NCBI RefSeq assembly: GCF_010092985.1
Contig: NZ_CP048106.1
Span: forward strand, 930,001 to 994,000
From: Pontibacter pudoricolor
GTDB lineage: Bacteria; Bacteroidota; Bacteroidia; Cytophagales; Hymenobacteraceae
Direction: 5' to 3'
Length of the DNA: 64,000 nt
The notes under the pieces were generated by a model. That model searched no databases. It was not told the origin of the DNA and worked only from the letters and a program-made list of their open reading frames with translations. The translations under genes and the position numbers were made by a program. Of this stretch, positions 34,253 to 43,875 are shown piece by piece; within the stretch, counting starts at the first letter, position 1, and each line of letters begins with the position of its first letter.

Positions 34253-36031
34253 TTAAACGTTGGTAGTTTTGATCAGGAGCTTTCTGTACTTGGTGAAAAT
34301 GCTTGATTTAGAAACAAAGCCAAGGTATTTCTCGCCTTCTACTACGGGCAGATTCCAGGCACCGGACTCATCAAATTTCTTCATTACTTCCGCCATGCTA
34401 TCATCGTGCTGTACCAGTACCGGAGGCTTTACCATTAGCTCTTTGGTTTTCACAAGATCATATTTGTCGGCTTTAAACATGATCTCCCGGATATCTTCCA
34501 GAAGTATGATCCCTTCAAGTGTTCCTTTTGAATTTACTACCGGGAAGAGGTTGCGTCGGGAATGAGCAATTACTTCTACAAGTTCGCGTAAGGTCGCATC
34601 GGGGCTTACAGGTTGAAATTCAGTTTCGATCAGGTGCCTGATCTTCATGATGCGCAATACGGTTGTGTCTTTGTTGTGGGTCAACAGTTCACCTCTTTGC
34701 GCGAGCTTCTTTGCTTCCAGGGAGTAAGGCTCAAAATACTTTACTACCGCGTACGATGTAGCCGATACGACCATCAGTGGAATCATTAATGTATAACCAC
34801 CTGTAATTTCTGCTATCAGGAAAATACCCATCAACGGTGCATGCATCACGCCACTCAGTATGCCGGCCATGCCTACCATTGTAAAACTATGGATGGGCAC
34901 ATTCCCCAGTTCAGTTAGGTTAATTAATTTCGAGAAAAAGAAACCTGCAAATGCACCCACGAACATAGACGGGCCAAAGTTACCACCCTTACCTCCGGAA
35001 GCCATCGTGAGCGTAGAAGCAATTACTTTCACCAGTGCCAGGGCTCCCGTAAAGCCTACTATTAACCACTCGTTGGTTCCAAAAAAGTTAAGCCAGCTAT
35101 CTTTCAGCAACAGATCTGCATGGTCGCGCTGCAGCAGTTTTATCGATTCATAGCCCTGGCCGAAAAGAGGCGGGAACAGCATGATCAGCAAACCAAGGCA
35201 TAAACCACCTATCAAAGCGCGTTTGTATACGTTTTCTGACAGTGGCTCAAATATGTTCTCTATCCAGTGTACAGTTCGGGTATAGTAAACCGAGATCAGA
35301 CCCGTAAGCGCGCCCAGCAGCATATAAAAAGGAATATTGCCGGCATAAAACCCTTCCACATTGCCTACATAAAAAAGCAGATCTTCATCTAACGTCAGCG
35401 TGGAGCAAAGCGTACCTACTACAGCGGCTATCATTAGCGGAATAAAGGCAGCAATACTTATATCAGTGAGCAGAATCTCGACAGCGAAAAGTACGCCAGC
35501 AACCGGTGCATTAAATACGGCTGCTACACCTGCCGCCGCACCACAGGCAAGTAAAAGCGTTCGGTCGCGGTAGTTTAAGTGATAGGAACGACCAAAGTTA
35601 GAGCCGATAGCAGAGCCTGTAACCACAATAGGGGACTCCAAACCTGCAGAACCACCAAAGCCTGCCGTAATGCCGCTGGTAATCACATAAGAATACATCT
35701 TACTACGGCTGACGATACTTGACTTTTGAGCGATACTATAGAGAATTCCCGCTGTTCCTCCTTCAACTTTGCCCTTAAAAAAAAGCTGCACTACTACCAC
35801 AGTCAACAAAATACCAATGATCGGGAGCACCACGAGCAGAACAGGTCGGTCGAACAAACGGCCACCGTAAGCGAGCATGATGTACAGATAATGCACTATT
35901 GTTTTGAGAATAACTGCAGCCATACCTGCCGTAAAGCCAACCAACGCACTGGAGATAAGCATAAAGTCGCGGCTGGAGGTGTGGCGGCGCAACCAGAGCA
36001 ACGGTAATTTATACTTCTTTAGGTAGAACAT
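34253..36031 (-). CDS. ClC-family chloride channel/antiporter with C-terminal CBS pair
   Basis: 592 residues. About ten to twelve hydrophobic segments between 25 and 440 form the ClC core. Selectivity motifs: GSAGLESP with gating Glu142, GKGGNFGPSMF, and GILSGVMHAPLMGIFL. Residues ~465-590 are two CBS domains (VSPDATLRELVEVIAHS, LVQHDDSMAEVMKKF), which usually bind adenine nucleotides. Whether it is a channel or a Cl-/H+ antiporter cannot be told here. Confidence 0.93.
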   Translation of the reverse strand: MFYLKKYKLPLLWLRRHTSSRDFMLISSALVGFTAGMAAVILKTIVHYLYIMLAYGGRLFDRPVLLVVLPIIGILLTVVVVQLFFKGKVEGGTAGILYSIAQKSSIVSRSKMYSYVITSGITAGFGGSAGLESPIVVTGSAIGSNFGRSYHLNYRDRTLLLACGAAAGVAAVFNAPVAGVLFAVEILLTDISIAAFIPLMIAAVVGTLCSTLTLDEDLLFYVGNVEGFYAGNIPFYMLLGALTGLISVYYTRTVHWIENIFEPLSENVYKRALIGGLCLGLLIMLFPPLFGQGYESIKLLQRDHADLLLKDSWLNFFGTNEWLIVGFTGALALVKVIASTLTMASGGKGGNFGPSMFVGAFAGFFFSKLINLTELGNVPIHSFTMVGMAGILSGVMHAPLMGIFLIAEITGGYTLMIPLMVVSATSYAVVKYFEPYSLEAKKLAQRGELLTHNKDTTVLRIMKIRHLIETEFQPVSPDATLRELVEVIAHSRRNLFPVVNSKGTLEGIILLEDIREIMFKADKYDLVKTKELMVKPPVLVQHDDSMAEVMKKFDESGAWNLPVVEGEKYLGFVSKSSIFTKYRKLLIKTTNV

Positions 36032-36071
36032 GTAATATATGTACGTGATCAGAGACAGGTTAAAGCTACTG

Positions 36072-36103
36072 CAAAAGTAAACGTTGTGCCGGTTAAGTTC
36101 AAA
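36072..36103 (-). promoter_or_regulatory. Promoter of the ClC gene (minus strand)
   Basis: On the minus strand TTTG (36103-36100) and TACTTTTG (36079-36072) are separated by 20 bases, matching both Bacteroidota promoter elements. The predicted 5' leader is about 35 bases. Confidence 0.65.
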
Positions 36104-36203
36104 ATCTATAAAGTAAAGCCTCTTTCTGTATAAGTTTAACTTATATGCCTAAACCTGTCCATCGTATTTTCAGTTATAGTTTAGTTTGAAGGAGAAAATT
36201 AGA

Positions 36204-37013
36204 ATGGCTCAGATAAAGGATTTAAGCGGATACCTGGTGCATACAGAGGCACATGGCCCCTTTGATATTATCGGGGATGTGCATGGCTGTTTTGATGAGT
36301 TAGTAGAGTTACTTCAGCAGCTTGGCTATCAGGTAAATTATGATAAAAAGGAAAGCAGGTTTAACGTTACGCCTCCTGATAACCATAAAACTGTTTTTGT
36401 TGGAGACCTGGTAGACCGCGGTCCTGACTCTCCAAAGGTACTGCACCTGGTAATGGACATGGTGGAGGCGAAACAGGCTTTTTGTGTGAGCGGTAACCAT
36501 GACGATAAACTATACCGGAAGCTGATTGGCAGAAACGTCCAGGTTCGGCACGGACTGGAGTTTACGATGGAGCAACTCAGCCATTGCAGTGCTGCTTTTA
36601 TTTTACGGGTTCGTGATTTTCTGGCTAATCTGCCGCACCATATTTTGCTGGACGAGGGAAGGCTGGTTATTGCGCATGCCGGGCTGGCAGAACACCTTCA
36701 TGGCAGGCACAACCGCTCCGTACGTGACCTTTGTTTATATGGCCCCACTACCGGCGAAACGGATCAGCATGGCTTACCAGTACGGCTGGACTGGGCAGCA
36801 AATTATACCGGGCATGCTATAGTTGTATATGGCCACACACCGGTGTACGAGCCATGCTGGCGCAACAATACCATTAACATCGATACGGGTTGTGTATTTG
36901 GCGGAAAGCTAACTTCGTTGCTCTACCCTGATCATGTAATCACCTCTGTTCAGGCGCATAAGCTATACGCAGAATCTGTAAGGCCATTCGTGCAACACCG
37001 TGCCAGCGCCTGA
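36204..37013 (+). CDS. PPP-family metallophosphatase (PrpE / diadenosine-tetraphosphatase-like)
   Basis: 269 residues from the ATG at 36204. The three PPP metal motifs are clear: DIIGDVHGCFDEL, VFVGDLVDRGPDS and SGNHDDKL, with later His ligands in VIAHAGL and VYGHTPVYEP. Closest known roles are Ap4A hydrolase (PrpE, ApaH) or protein phosphatase; Ap4A or an RNA-repair-type function are equally open. An AAGGAG sequence at 36189-36194, 9 bases before the ATG, is a rare Shine-Dalgarno-like site for this window and supports this start over an in-frame TTG at 36186. Confidence 0.9.
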   Translation: MAQIKDLSGYLVHTEAHGPFDIIGDVHGCFDELVELLQQLGYQVNYDKKESRFNVTPPDNHKTVFVGDLVDRGPDSPKVLHLVMDMVEAKQAFCVSGNHDDKLYRKLIGRNVQVRHGLEFTMEQLSHCSAAFILRVRDFLANLPHHILLDEGRLVIAHAGLAEHLHGRHNRSVRDLCLYGPTTGETDQHGLPVRLDWAANYTGHAIVVYGHTPVYEPCWRNNTINIDTGCVFGGKLTSLLYPDHVITSVQAHKLYAESVRPFVQHRASA

Positions 37014-37146
37014 AGCTTTAAAAAGCAGTGTTTTTGCTACATATCATACCCTTTCAAGAACATAGTTGGTCTCTGTCTGCGTAATGTAAATATCAGCCAG
37101 AGCACGTGTTGATTCCCTGTGTTCTATTATATAGCTCCTTACGTTT

Positions 37147-38070
37147 ATGCAAACACTTAAAAAACTGCTGGTAACCATGGATTTCACCCGTATGGATGAG
37201 ATAGAGGTTAACTACACTGCATTCCTGTGCAGCATATTACCCATCGAAAAGATATACTTTGTATATGTGCGCCGGAAACAGAATATTTCACAGGAAGTGT
37301 TGCAAAGCCTGAAACTTACAGAAGAACCTGCCCCGCATCCGGAGGCTTTACAGGAAATGCAAAACCTTGTGCAGCATTACTTTGGAGATAATAAAAAGGT
37401 GCAGACAGAAGTACTGGTAAAAGACGGCGATCCGCTTAAGGAGCTATTAAAAATATCGAAGCTTTATGATGTTGACCTGATAGTAACAGGCCGCAAACTT
37501 CGCCTTCGCGGAAGTGGTATACTGTCGCATAACCTGGTACACACAGGTGGAATAAGTGTTTTACTGATTCCGGAAACCGCTGAGACCGTATTACAGCATG
37601 TTGTGGTAAGCATCGATTTCTCGGAATACTCTAAAATGACACTGACATATGTACAGCAACTTGCCAGTTTAAGACCTAACCTCCAGGTTACTTGCCTGCA
37701 CGTGTATGAAGTGCCAACCGGTTATATTACGTTGGGTATAAGTTACGATGAGTTTGAAGCCCGTACCAGACACTTTGCTGAAGAAAAATTTTACAAATTA
37801 ATGGCAGAATTTCCGGAATTGCAGGCCATAACTAGCCTGAGCCTGGTAAGAAAGGATTTGCAGGATGATACCGGCGAAGTAGTGGTACTGGAAGCAAACC
37901 GCGCCCGCGCCGACCTGCTGGTAGTAGGCGCACGGGGCATTTACGGTGCCACACTGTTGTTAATGGGTAGTGTTACCGAAAAAGTGATCCGGGCAAATGA
38001 TGATATCCCGCTCCTGATCATTAAAAAGAAAAATGAGCACCTGAGCTTTCTGGATGCACTTATCGGCTGA
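37147..38070 (+). CDS. Tandem universal stress protein (two UspA domains)
   Basis: 307 residues with two UspA folds (about 1-145 and 150-300). The second has an intact ATP-binding signature (VVGARGIYGATLLLMGSVTEKVI); the first is weaker (VTGRKLRLRGSGILSHNLV). Tandem Usp proteins bind ATP and help survival in starvation or oxidative stress; a specific role cannot be assigned. It is monocistronic, with a convergent carbonic anhydrase gene downstream. Confidence 0.9.
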   Translation: MQTLKKLLVTMDFTRMDEIEVNYTAFLCSILPIEKIYFVYVRRKQNISQEVLQSLKLTEEPAPHPEALQEMQNLVQHYFGDNKKVQTEVLVKDGDPLKELLKISKLYDVDLIVTGRKLRLRGSGILSHNLVHTGGISVLLIPETAETVLQHVVVSIDFSEYSKMTLTYVQQLASLRPNLQVTCLHVYEVPTGYITLGISYDEFEARTRHFAEEKFYKLMAEFPELQAITSLSLVRKDLQDDTGEVVVLEANRARADLLVVGARGIYGATLLLMGSVTEKVIRANDDIPLLIIKKKNEHLSFLDALIG

Positions 38071-38109
38071 TAGATTTTTAGACTTATATAGTGCGAATAG
38101 ATGTAATGC

Positions 38110-38736
38110 TTAAGGTAATATACCCAAGCCCTGCCACTCAGCAACAGGCAGTTTCAGGTCTTTGATATACCCATGTTCAATATCTAGCACCCAGCCATGT
38201 ACGGTAGGGTATTTTAATGTTTTGTAAGCCCGGTGCATAACAGAGGTAGTGCATATGTTTTTTACCTGCGCTATAACATTCAGCTCGGAAAGCTTTTGTA
38301 ACCTGTCTTTTTCAGTTGGCAGGCTATCTATTTCCTGTCGGTTCTGCATGTAAATATCGCGGATAGGGCTGACCCAGTTCTCAACCACACCGGTTGCAGT
38401 TCCTTTGTAGGCAGCTTCAACACCACCGCAGCAATAATGCCCGCAGACAACTATATGCTGCACATCCAGCGCTTCTACGGCATACTCCAGCACTGCCAGT
38501 AAGTTCATGTCCGTCAGCGATACCTGGTTGGCAACATTACGATGTATAAAAAGCTCTCCGGGTTCTGTGCGGGTAAAACTTGAAATAGGCATCCGGCTGT
38601 CAGAGCATCCGATATAAAGGAAAGGAGGTTTCTGGCCCTGCGCCAGTTGTTTAAAGTACTCGGGGGTATTTTCGAGCTTTTCAGCTACCCATTTTCTGTT
38701 ATTATTTATCAGATCTTCGTACTCGTTGTAGTGCAT
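38110..38736 (-). CDS. Beta-class carbonic anhydrase
   Basis: Hydrates CO2 to bicarbonate; 208 residues. Zinc ligands Cys44, His100 and Cys103 (CSDSR, HYCCGG) and the Asp46-Arg48 dyad are present, as are RNVANQV and the C-terminal VHGWVLDIEHG typical of plant-type beta CAs. No signal peptide. A TATATTTG box on this strand about 50 bases upstream is its probable promoter. Confidence 0.95.
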   Translation of the reverse strand: MHYNEYEDLINNNRKWVAEKLENTPEYFKQLAQGQKPPFLYIGCSDSRMPISSFTRTEPGELFIHRNVANQVSLTDMNLLAVLEYAVEALDVQHIVVCGHYCCGGVEAAYKGTATGVVENWVSPIRDIYMQNRQEIDSLPTEKDRLQKLSELNVIAQVKNICTTSVMHRAYKTLKYPTVHGWVLDIEHGYIKDLKLPVAEWQGLGILP

Positions 38737-38786
38737 GTACTTTGCAGTTTATATAATTTACAGTTGAGTTATACGCAACTATCCGG

Positions 38787-38794
38787 CAAATATA
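38787..38794 (-). promoter_or_regulatory. -7 promoter box (TATATTTG on minus strand) of carbonic anhydrase
   Basis: Exact TAnnTTTG match giving a 5' leader of about 45 bases; the -33 element is unclear. Confidence 0.5.
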
Positions 38795-38831
38795 AACAAG
38801 AAAATTTTAGCTGAAACAGGTTTGTGTTAAC

Positions 38832-39899
38832 TTATACCACCTCTTTGTTTATGTACCTTGAGTTTAAAATGCTCAATGCACCCATATAACGCAGGCTGAA
38901 TTGCAGCACATCGCCTACTTTATAGTTCTTATCATTTGTGCCAAGCTCTATCACCAGCATATCCGAACTTGCCCCAACTACGCTCAGGTTATCTTTCGGA
39001 ATCAGGAATTTAGGATTCACATCCAGTAAACCGACATCCAATATGGCACGGTGAGATGTTTTACCATAAAGTCTCTCATCAATTTCATAGTTGTCTCCGC
39101 TTGGGTTCTCTGCCAGTATTCCGTCTGGGATCATGGGTTTTTCTGTCAGCTCAATTATCTCCGCGCTCAGCTCTAATACGTCATCATGCATGCCTTCAAA
39201 GGTTTCGCCGGTAAACAGGTTAAGTCCGAAAAAAAGTGCCTCGCCAATTCTGAAATGATTGATGCCTTTAGGTAACTGATGGGTGAAGAGCAGCGGTATA
39301 GTTACAGAGGTGCCACCTGAAACCCACGGAATTTTCTTGTCGAATTTTGTCTCAATGATCTGCTTATAAAGGCTCAGCTGAATAAGTTTATCGCGGGTTG
39401 GCATTACGCCATGCAGGCAGTTAAAATTAGCTCCTAACCCGATCACTGCAATCCCAGGCAACTCAAATACCTTCTCATAAAAATCAACCAGTTCTTCTCC
39501 CATTACGCCTTCGCGTAGATCCCCCATTTCAATCATGATAATGATCTTGTGCAGCTTCTTCTGCCGAACAGCTTCTGCTGACAGCAGTTTTATAATTTCG
39601 AACTCTGTCTGGAAACTAACGTCTGCAAATTCTATTATTTCGGGGATGCTCTTTTTGGGTGCCGGCTTAATATAAACAGTCTGTACATCAGGGGCTACTT
39701 TCTTAATTGCTTTCAGGTTCGTTACCCGCGAGTCATGTATTTCTTTAACACCTAACGCAAGTAGTTCTTTTAGAAATTTCTCTTCGCCGCATAGCAGTTT
39801 GCTTACAATACCCCAGTCTATATTGTGTTCTTTAAATACCTTATCAAGGTGGCGGTAATTATGTTGTAATCTGTCACGGTACAGCTTTAAAACTGCCAT
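38832..39899 (-). CDS. Alanine racemase N-terminal-like PLP amino-acid racemase (COG3457 type)
   Basis: 355 residues, fold type III PLP enzyme related to ornithine and other broad racemases rather than Alr. Lys34 in GIVSKLLCGE is the likely PLP lysine; the barrel continues through VYIKPAPKKSIPEI, IIIMIEMGDLREG and PWVSGGTSVTIPLL, and the FRIGEALFFG segment corresponds to the phosphate-binding region. Substrate unknown. Its start is 3 bases after the GNAT gene, so the two form an operon. Confidence 0.85.
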   Translation of the reverse strand: MAVLKLYRDRLQHNYRHLDKVFKEHNIDWGIVSKLLCGEEKFLKELLALGVKEIHDSRVTNLKAIKKVAPDVQTVYIKPAPKKSIPEIIEFADVSFQTEFEIIKLLSAEAVRQKKLHKIIIMIEMGDLREGVMGEELVDFYEKVFELPGIAVIGLGANFNCLHGVMPTRDKLIQLSLYKQIIETKFDKKIPWVSGGTSVTIPLLFTHQLPKGINHFRIGEALFFGLNLFTGETFEGMHDDVLELSAEIIELTEKPMIPDGILAENPSGDNYEIDERLYGKTSHRAILDVGLLDVNPKFLIPKDNLSVVGASSDMLVIELGTNDKNYKVGDVLQFSLRYMGALSILNSRYINKEVV

Positions 39900-39902
39900 A
39901 GT

Positions 39903-40355
39903 TTATCGTTGTAGTCTATATTCTAAATACTTGTTTGTAAAGCCCATTTTCTCGTACAGATGGCGGGCCGGGTTTTGTGGTTCAACATGCAGGGCTATAC
40001 TGCCCGATACAGTTTCGGTTGCCAGTTGCACCAGCTTTTTGCCAACACCTTTTCCGCGCTGGTTGCCATGTACTGCTACATAAACTAAGATGTTCTCGGG
40101 GATATAACCGCTCATGCCGGTATTGTTCAGGATAAGGGCACCTACTACTTCTCCATTTTCGCGGGCTTCCAGCACGGCGCCGCCTTTCCCTTCGGCTGTA
40201 GATAGCGCATAGTTCATGCACTTGGCAATGTCTTCCCGCTTATCGCCATACTCATCTAAATGCTTGAAAAGGAAATCCAGTATCTCGTCCTGGTTTATAC
40301 CTGTGTTGTTTTCAGGGGTATAGACGTTGTAGTGGAGACTGTTGTTCTCTGCCAT
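39903..40355 (-). CDS. GNAT family N-acetyltransferase
   Basis: 150 residues. The acetyl-CoA pyrophosphate loop is the segment VHGNQRGKGVGKKLVQLA (Q/RxxGxG/A type), followed by HVEPQNPARHLYEKMGF. The acceptor is unknown. Co-transcribed with an amino-acid racemase, so N-acetylation of a D-amino acid is a reasonable but untested guess, since D-amino-acid acetyltransferases exist in this superfamily. Confidence 0.88.
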   Translation of the reverse strand: MAENNSLHYNVYTPENNTGINQDEILDFLFKHLDEYGDKREDIAKCMNYALSTAEGKGGAVLEARENGEVVGALILNNTGMSGYIPENILVYVAVHGNQRGKGVGKKLVQLATETVSGSIALHVEPQNPARHLYEKMGFTNKYLEYRLQR

Positions 40356-41067
40356 TTTACTTTATAGTTTTTGTTAGGATAAGAGCTAATATTCGAGTTA
40401 TGTATAATGCAGGACTTGGGTAGCCCTATGAAGGTTGGACTTTAGCCATTAGAAAGTTTAACGTCATATTCAGCCACGGTAGCTAACCGATTCAAAAGCT
40501 TGTTATATTTTGCTTATTGTCGCTGAAGATGGGTGAGCTGATAAAACACATATCTTAATAAAATATAATTTAAAAGCTGGTTGTTGATTCCTGATTTAAT
40601 TGAAGATAATCAAAAAAGGCCTTAAAGCATAGCTTTTCAACATAATGTAGGCTTTGGTGGTGTTAAAGGTTAATTTCGTTTGATTGGTTTCGTGCAAAAT
40701 GTACTAGTTAAAGTGACCAGTATATTTTTGTACGGAAGGCGGCTTTTAAATTGATTTATTAGGGGAATCCTATTAACCGCATTCAAATTATACACACGTT
40801 TTCAGGCTAAGGAACTCACCTGAATGCATCATATTTAAATGCTGTTACTGTTCGCCTCAGCATCTGATAAAGCACCTGCAAGCCTGTGCTAAAGTTTAGT
40901 TATAAAGCCATTGTGAAACAATACGTTGACGTAACTTTACCAGCAAAAGTCATTTAATTGTTGCCGATTAGTATAAATCTATCCCGAATTCAGTATATTT
41001 ATTGCCTGACTATAGTTCTGTTACGTATCTTAAAGAGACTTAGTCTTTTACATGTAAATTCCCCGCT
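40356..41067. other. 712-bp intergenic region without recognised features
   Basis: AT-rich, between two divergently read genes. It has one CTATAG palindrome near 41012 and some loose promoter-like TA-rich stretches. No frame looks coding, and no tRNA or strong hairpin was seen. It could hold an untranslated RNA or a decayed gene, but nothing positive supports that. Confidence 0.4.
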
Positions 41068-42318
41068 ATGGCAAAAGCATTCTACCCGGTGTTGCTTTGT
41101 CTTTTAAGCTGCTTTCTGTTACAGCCGGAAGCTAAGGGGCAGACTATTTCTCAGGATACCGCATACTTTACTGGGACTGCTAAAAAGATCAAGATCCCGT
41201 TTAAACTGGTACATAACCTGATCGTTATACCGGTAAAAATTAACGACTCCAAACAGCTCAATTTTATCCTGGACTCCGGCGTTAACAGCACTTTAATTAC
41301 CCAGCTAAACTTTACCGATAGCTTAAGCCTTAATAATTCCCGCAAAATAACTGTACAGGGCCTGGGGCAGGGCTTTGAACTGGAGGCTCTCATCTCGAAC
41401 GGGAATAATATGTTCCTGCGTGGTATTGAAGGCGTAAACCATGAAGTGTATGTGTTGCTGGAAGATATCTTCAACCTTTCTACCCGGATGGGAATGCCTG
41501 TACATGGCATCATAGGGTATGATATTTTTAAAAATTTTATAGTTAAGATCAACTATAATACCCAGGTAATTACACTTTACAGGCCAGACACGAAGATCAG
41601 GATCAGTAAGAAAGCAGAAGTGCAGGAGTTATCAATAGAAGATTGCAAAGCCTATATTTATGCCAAGGTGCGACAATATAACGGTGATTCTTTAAATGTA
41701 AAACTGGTGGTAGATACCGGTGCCAGTCATTCGCTTTCGCTGTACCTGCCTACTAACGAGAAACTGAAATTGCCACCTAAAGTAATGGAAGCATACCTGG
41801 GCCGTGGCTTAAGCGGAGACATACACGGAAAGATCGGGAGGATTAACAGCATGTCGCTTGGCCGGCATCAGTTCGAGAACCTGCCCGCTACATACCCTGA
41901 CGAGCAGGCAATTAAGGTAGCGCTAAACATTGCAAACCGGAACGGAAACCTTGGTTCGGATATTCTGAAACGTTTTACGGTTATTTTTGATTATCCGCAC
42001 AATCGTCTGGTACTAATACCCAACCGGAAATACAGGCAGCCCTTTACCTATAACATTGCCGGTTTTGAAGTCAGTACACCTATGCCCGGCTTTAATGTGT
42101 ATGTTGTTTCTAATGTTTCGGAGAATTCGGCAGCAAAAGAAGCCGGTATTAAACCCGGGGACCAACTGATGACAATAAATGGCAAACACTGCTATGAACT
42201 GGATCTGAATAACATACTTAATTTATTGGAGGGCAGGCCCGGTCACCAGTTAAAGCTTACTTTTCAGCGCAATACTACCCCTTATTCAGTAACACTTACT
42301 TTACAGAACCGGATTTAG
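41068..42318 (+). CDS. Secreted retropepsin-like aspartyl protease with PDZ domain
   Basis: 416 residues. Signal peptide 1-25 (SCFLLQPEAKGQ). Two clan-AA aspartyl protease lobes: Asp69 in FILDSGVNST and Asp216 in LVVDTGASHS. The single-chain two-lobe form does not need to dimerise. A PDZ domain occupies about 330-402 (ENSAAKEAGIKPGDQLMTINGK). Such proteins are common in Bacteroidota and probably act in the periplasm; substrates are not known. The first Asp is followed by SGVNS rather than TGAxx, a mild departure from the motif. Confidence 0.88.
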   Translation: MAKAFYPVLLCLLSCFLLQPEAKGQTISQDTAYFTGTAKKIKIPFKLVHNLIVIPVKINDSKQLNFILDSGVNSTLITQLNFTDSLSLNNSRKITVQGLGQGFELEALISNGNNMFLRGIEGVNHEVYVLLEDIFNLSTRMGMPVHGIIGYDIFKNFIVKINYNTQVITLYRPDTKIRISKKAEVQELSIEDCKAYIYAKVRQYNGDSLNVKLVVDTGASHSLSLYLPTNEKLKLPPKVMEAYLGRGLSGDIHGKIGRINSMSLGRHQFENLPATYPDEQAIKVALNIANRNGNLGSDILKRFTVIFDYPHNRLVLIPNRKYRQPFTYNIAGFEVSTPMPGFNVYVVSNVSENSAAKEAGIKPGDQLMTINGKHCYELDLNNILNLLEGRPGHQLKLTFQRNTTPYSVTLTLQNRI

Positions 42319-42608
42319 CCCTGAGGTGGGGTTTGCTGCAGGTCTTGTATAACCTGCAATAGCAATAAGATACCCGCCAATACGATAAGGAAAATCCCGG
42401 TATATAGTCTTGCTTTTGGCACAGGCTGCTGTTCCATTTCTCCAAACTCATTCACACGGTTAAAACGAAGACTTGTAAGCATAAGCCCGTTTCCGAAACT
42501 TAGCCAAATTGCCGCGGTCAGGGCTTGGCCCATTAAAAACAAGGTCACCAGCCCTATGGCAGAGAATAAGATGCCGATCATCACCGGCAGATTAAGGTTC
42601 TTCATCAT
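42315..42608 (-). CDS. Small two-helix membrane protein, unknown function
   Basis: 97 residues with three hydrophobic stretches: 6-26 (LPVMIGILFSAIGLVTLFLMG), a moderately hydrophobic 28-46, and a clear helix at ~70-90 (YTGIFLIVLAGILLLLQVI). No family recognised. The start codon is doubled (ATG-ATG). Its last 4 bases overlap the convergent protease gene. Confidence 0.65.
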   Translation of the reverse strand: MMKNLNLPVMIGILFSAIGLVTLFLMGQALTAAIWLSFGNGLMLTSLRFNRVNEFGEMEQQPVPKARLYTGIFLIVLAGILLLLQVIQDLQQTPPQG

Positions 42609-43152
42609 GTAAAACAGAAAAGCTGCAAGTTAAAGCATATAGGGCAAATTGTACACTATAGCCTCTGTTAATGCCACCAACTATAACAAAAAATGCTGCT
42701 AACTATAACAAACTTATATAGTGTATAATTTTTAATTGAATTTTGGATTGATTCTTGCAAAACACATTTTTTAGTGAAAACATTTGCGTTGCAATTGGAG
42801 TATCTAAGCGCTTAAAGCTTTTTTATTTACTTATTTTAAAATGAAAAAAAAGGTCCTTTTATCTGGCGTTCAGCCATCGATAAAACACGCTTCCGATAAG
42901 CGTGCGACTTTTTCTGCCCGCATATGCAGAGCAGTTTTCAGGTGCGCCTTTTCTACATTCAGGTGCAGGCCCTAGGCCGACGTTTTCTCGGGTCGCCTAT
43001 GCGGTAACCCTGCCTCTCAATCACTAATTTATTTCACAGATTAATTTGCGTAAGCTCAGCTTTTTCGAAAGGCAGCTCAAGGCATTTGTATTATCTCGGT
43101 TATAGCACAACAGGCTGTTGGTGCAGCCATTAGCATTCTACATAATATTTTG
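42609..43152. other. 544-bp upstream region of the arginine operon, with an Arg-rich small ORF
   Basis: 42841-42975 is a 44-codon ORF (starts ATGAAAAAAAAGGTC) with six Arg among its last 24 residues, a possible leader peptide. Inside it is a 7-bp hairpin CACGCTT-CCGAT-AAGCGTG (42886-42904) followed by CGACTTTTT, which resembles a terminator. A weaker hairpin lies near GGGTCGCCTATGCGG (~42989-43009). AACATTTG at 42779-42786 is one base off the -7 box. Together these suggest, without proving, control of the operon by arginine or by a structured leader. No known riboswitch class was recognised. Confidence 0.35.
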
Positions 43153-43851
43153 ATGACCAATTTACCGGACTTTATAGTTACTATGGCTGATGAAAGCCAT
43201 GTGGAATATGCGCAGACTGTCTGCAAAGAAATGGAATCCTCGGCTAAAGCACGCGGTACCGGTATCGCGAAGCGCAACCCCGAATACGTGGCCCTGAAAA
43301 TGAAGGAAGGAAAAGCAGTGATTGCACTGCACCCGGATGGCAAATGGGCAGGCTTCTGCTACATCGAGACATGGGGGCATGGCAAATACGTGGCTAACTC
43401 CGGCCTTATAGTTTCACCCGAGCTTCGTAAAAGCGGACTTGCCCGTCAGATCAAGCAAAAGGTATTCGAACTATCGCGCACCAAGTACCCGGATGCCAAA
43501 ATCTTTGGTCTAACTACAGCCCTGGCGGTAATGAAGATCAATTCAGGCCTTGGTTACAAGCCAGTTACATACTCCGAACTGACAGATGATGAAGCTTTCT
43601 GGAAAGGGTGCCAAAGCTGTGTGAATTTCGAGATACTGCAAAGCAAGAACCGCAGCAATTGTTTATGTACCGCCATGTTATTCGACCCGGCACAGGAGTC
43701 TACATTTATGGCTTTGCCTGTAGTTGAACAAAAACCAGCCAAAACAGCAAGTAGCCTGCAGGAACGTTGGGTACGTTACCGTCAGCGTTTGGCGTTGCAG
43801 CCCATTACATTACCTGAGCAAGAAGAAGATAAGAATAAAAAGGCCTCTTAG
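43153..43851 (+). CDS. GNAT acetyltransferase heading the arginine operon (N-acetyl- or N-succinylglutamate synthase candidate)
   Basis: 232 residues from the ATG at 43153; an adjacent TTG is not needed. A GNAT fold is visible: AGFCYIETWGHGKYVANSGLIVSPELR followed by the acyl-CoA loop RKSGLARQIKQ. Bacteroidota lack classical ArgA/ArgJ; a GNAT at this position probably acylates glutamate to start ornithine synthesis. That role is inferred from position. The C-terminal ~40 residues (AKTASSLQERWVRYRQRL ...) are basic and outside the fold. argG begins 24 bases downstream. Confidence 0.82.
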   Translation: MTNLPDFIVTMADESHVEYAQTVCKEMESSAKARGTGIAKRNPEYVALKMKEGKAVIALHPDGKWAGFCYIETWGHGKYVANSGLIVSPELRKSGLARQIKQKVFELSRTKYPDAKIFGLTTALAVMKINSGLGYKPVTYSELTDDEAFWKGCQSCVNFEILQSKNRSNCLCTAMLFDPAQESTFMALPVVEQKPAKTASSLQERWVRYRQRLALQPITLPEQEEDKNKKAS

Positions 43852-43875
43852 GCTACCAAAATATAAATTATAGTT

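Noticed and set aside
42841..43150. Riboswitch (cobalamin, TPP, SAM) upstream of the arginine operon
   Set aside because: I looked for the conserved core strings of these classes and did not find them; only generic hairpins are present.
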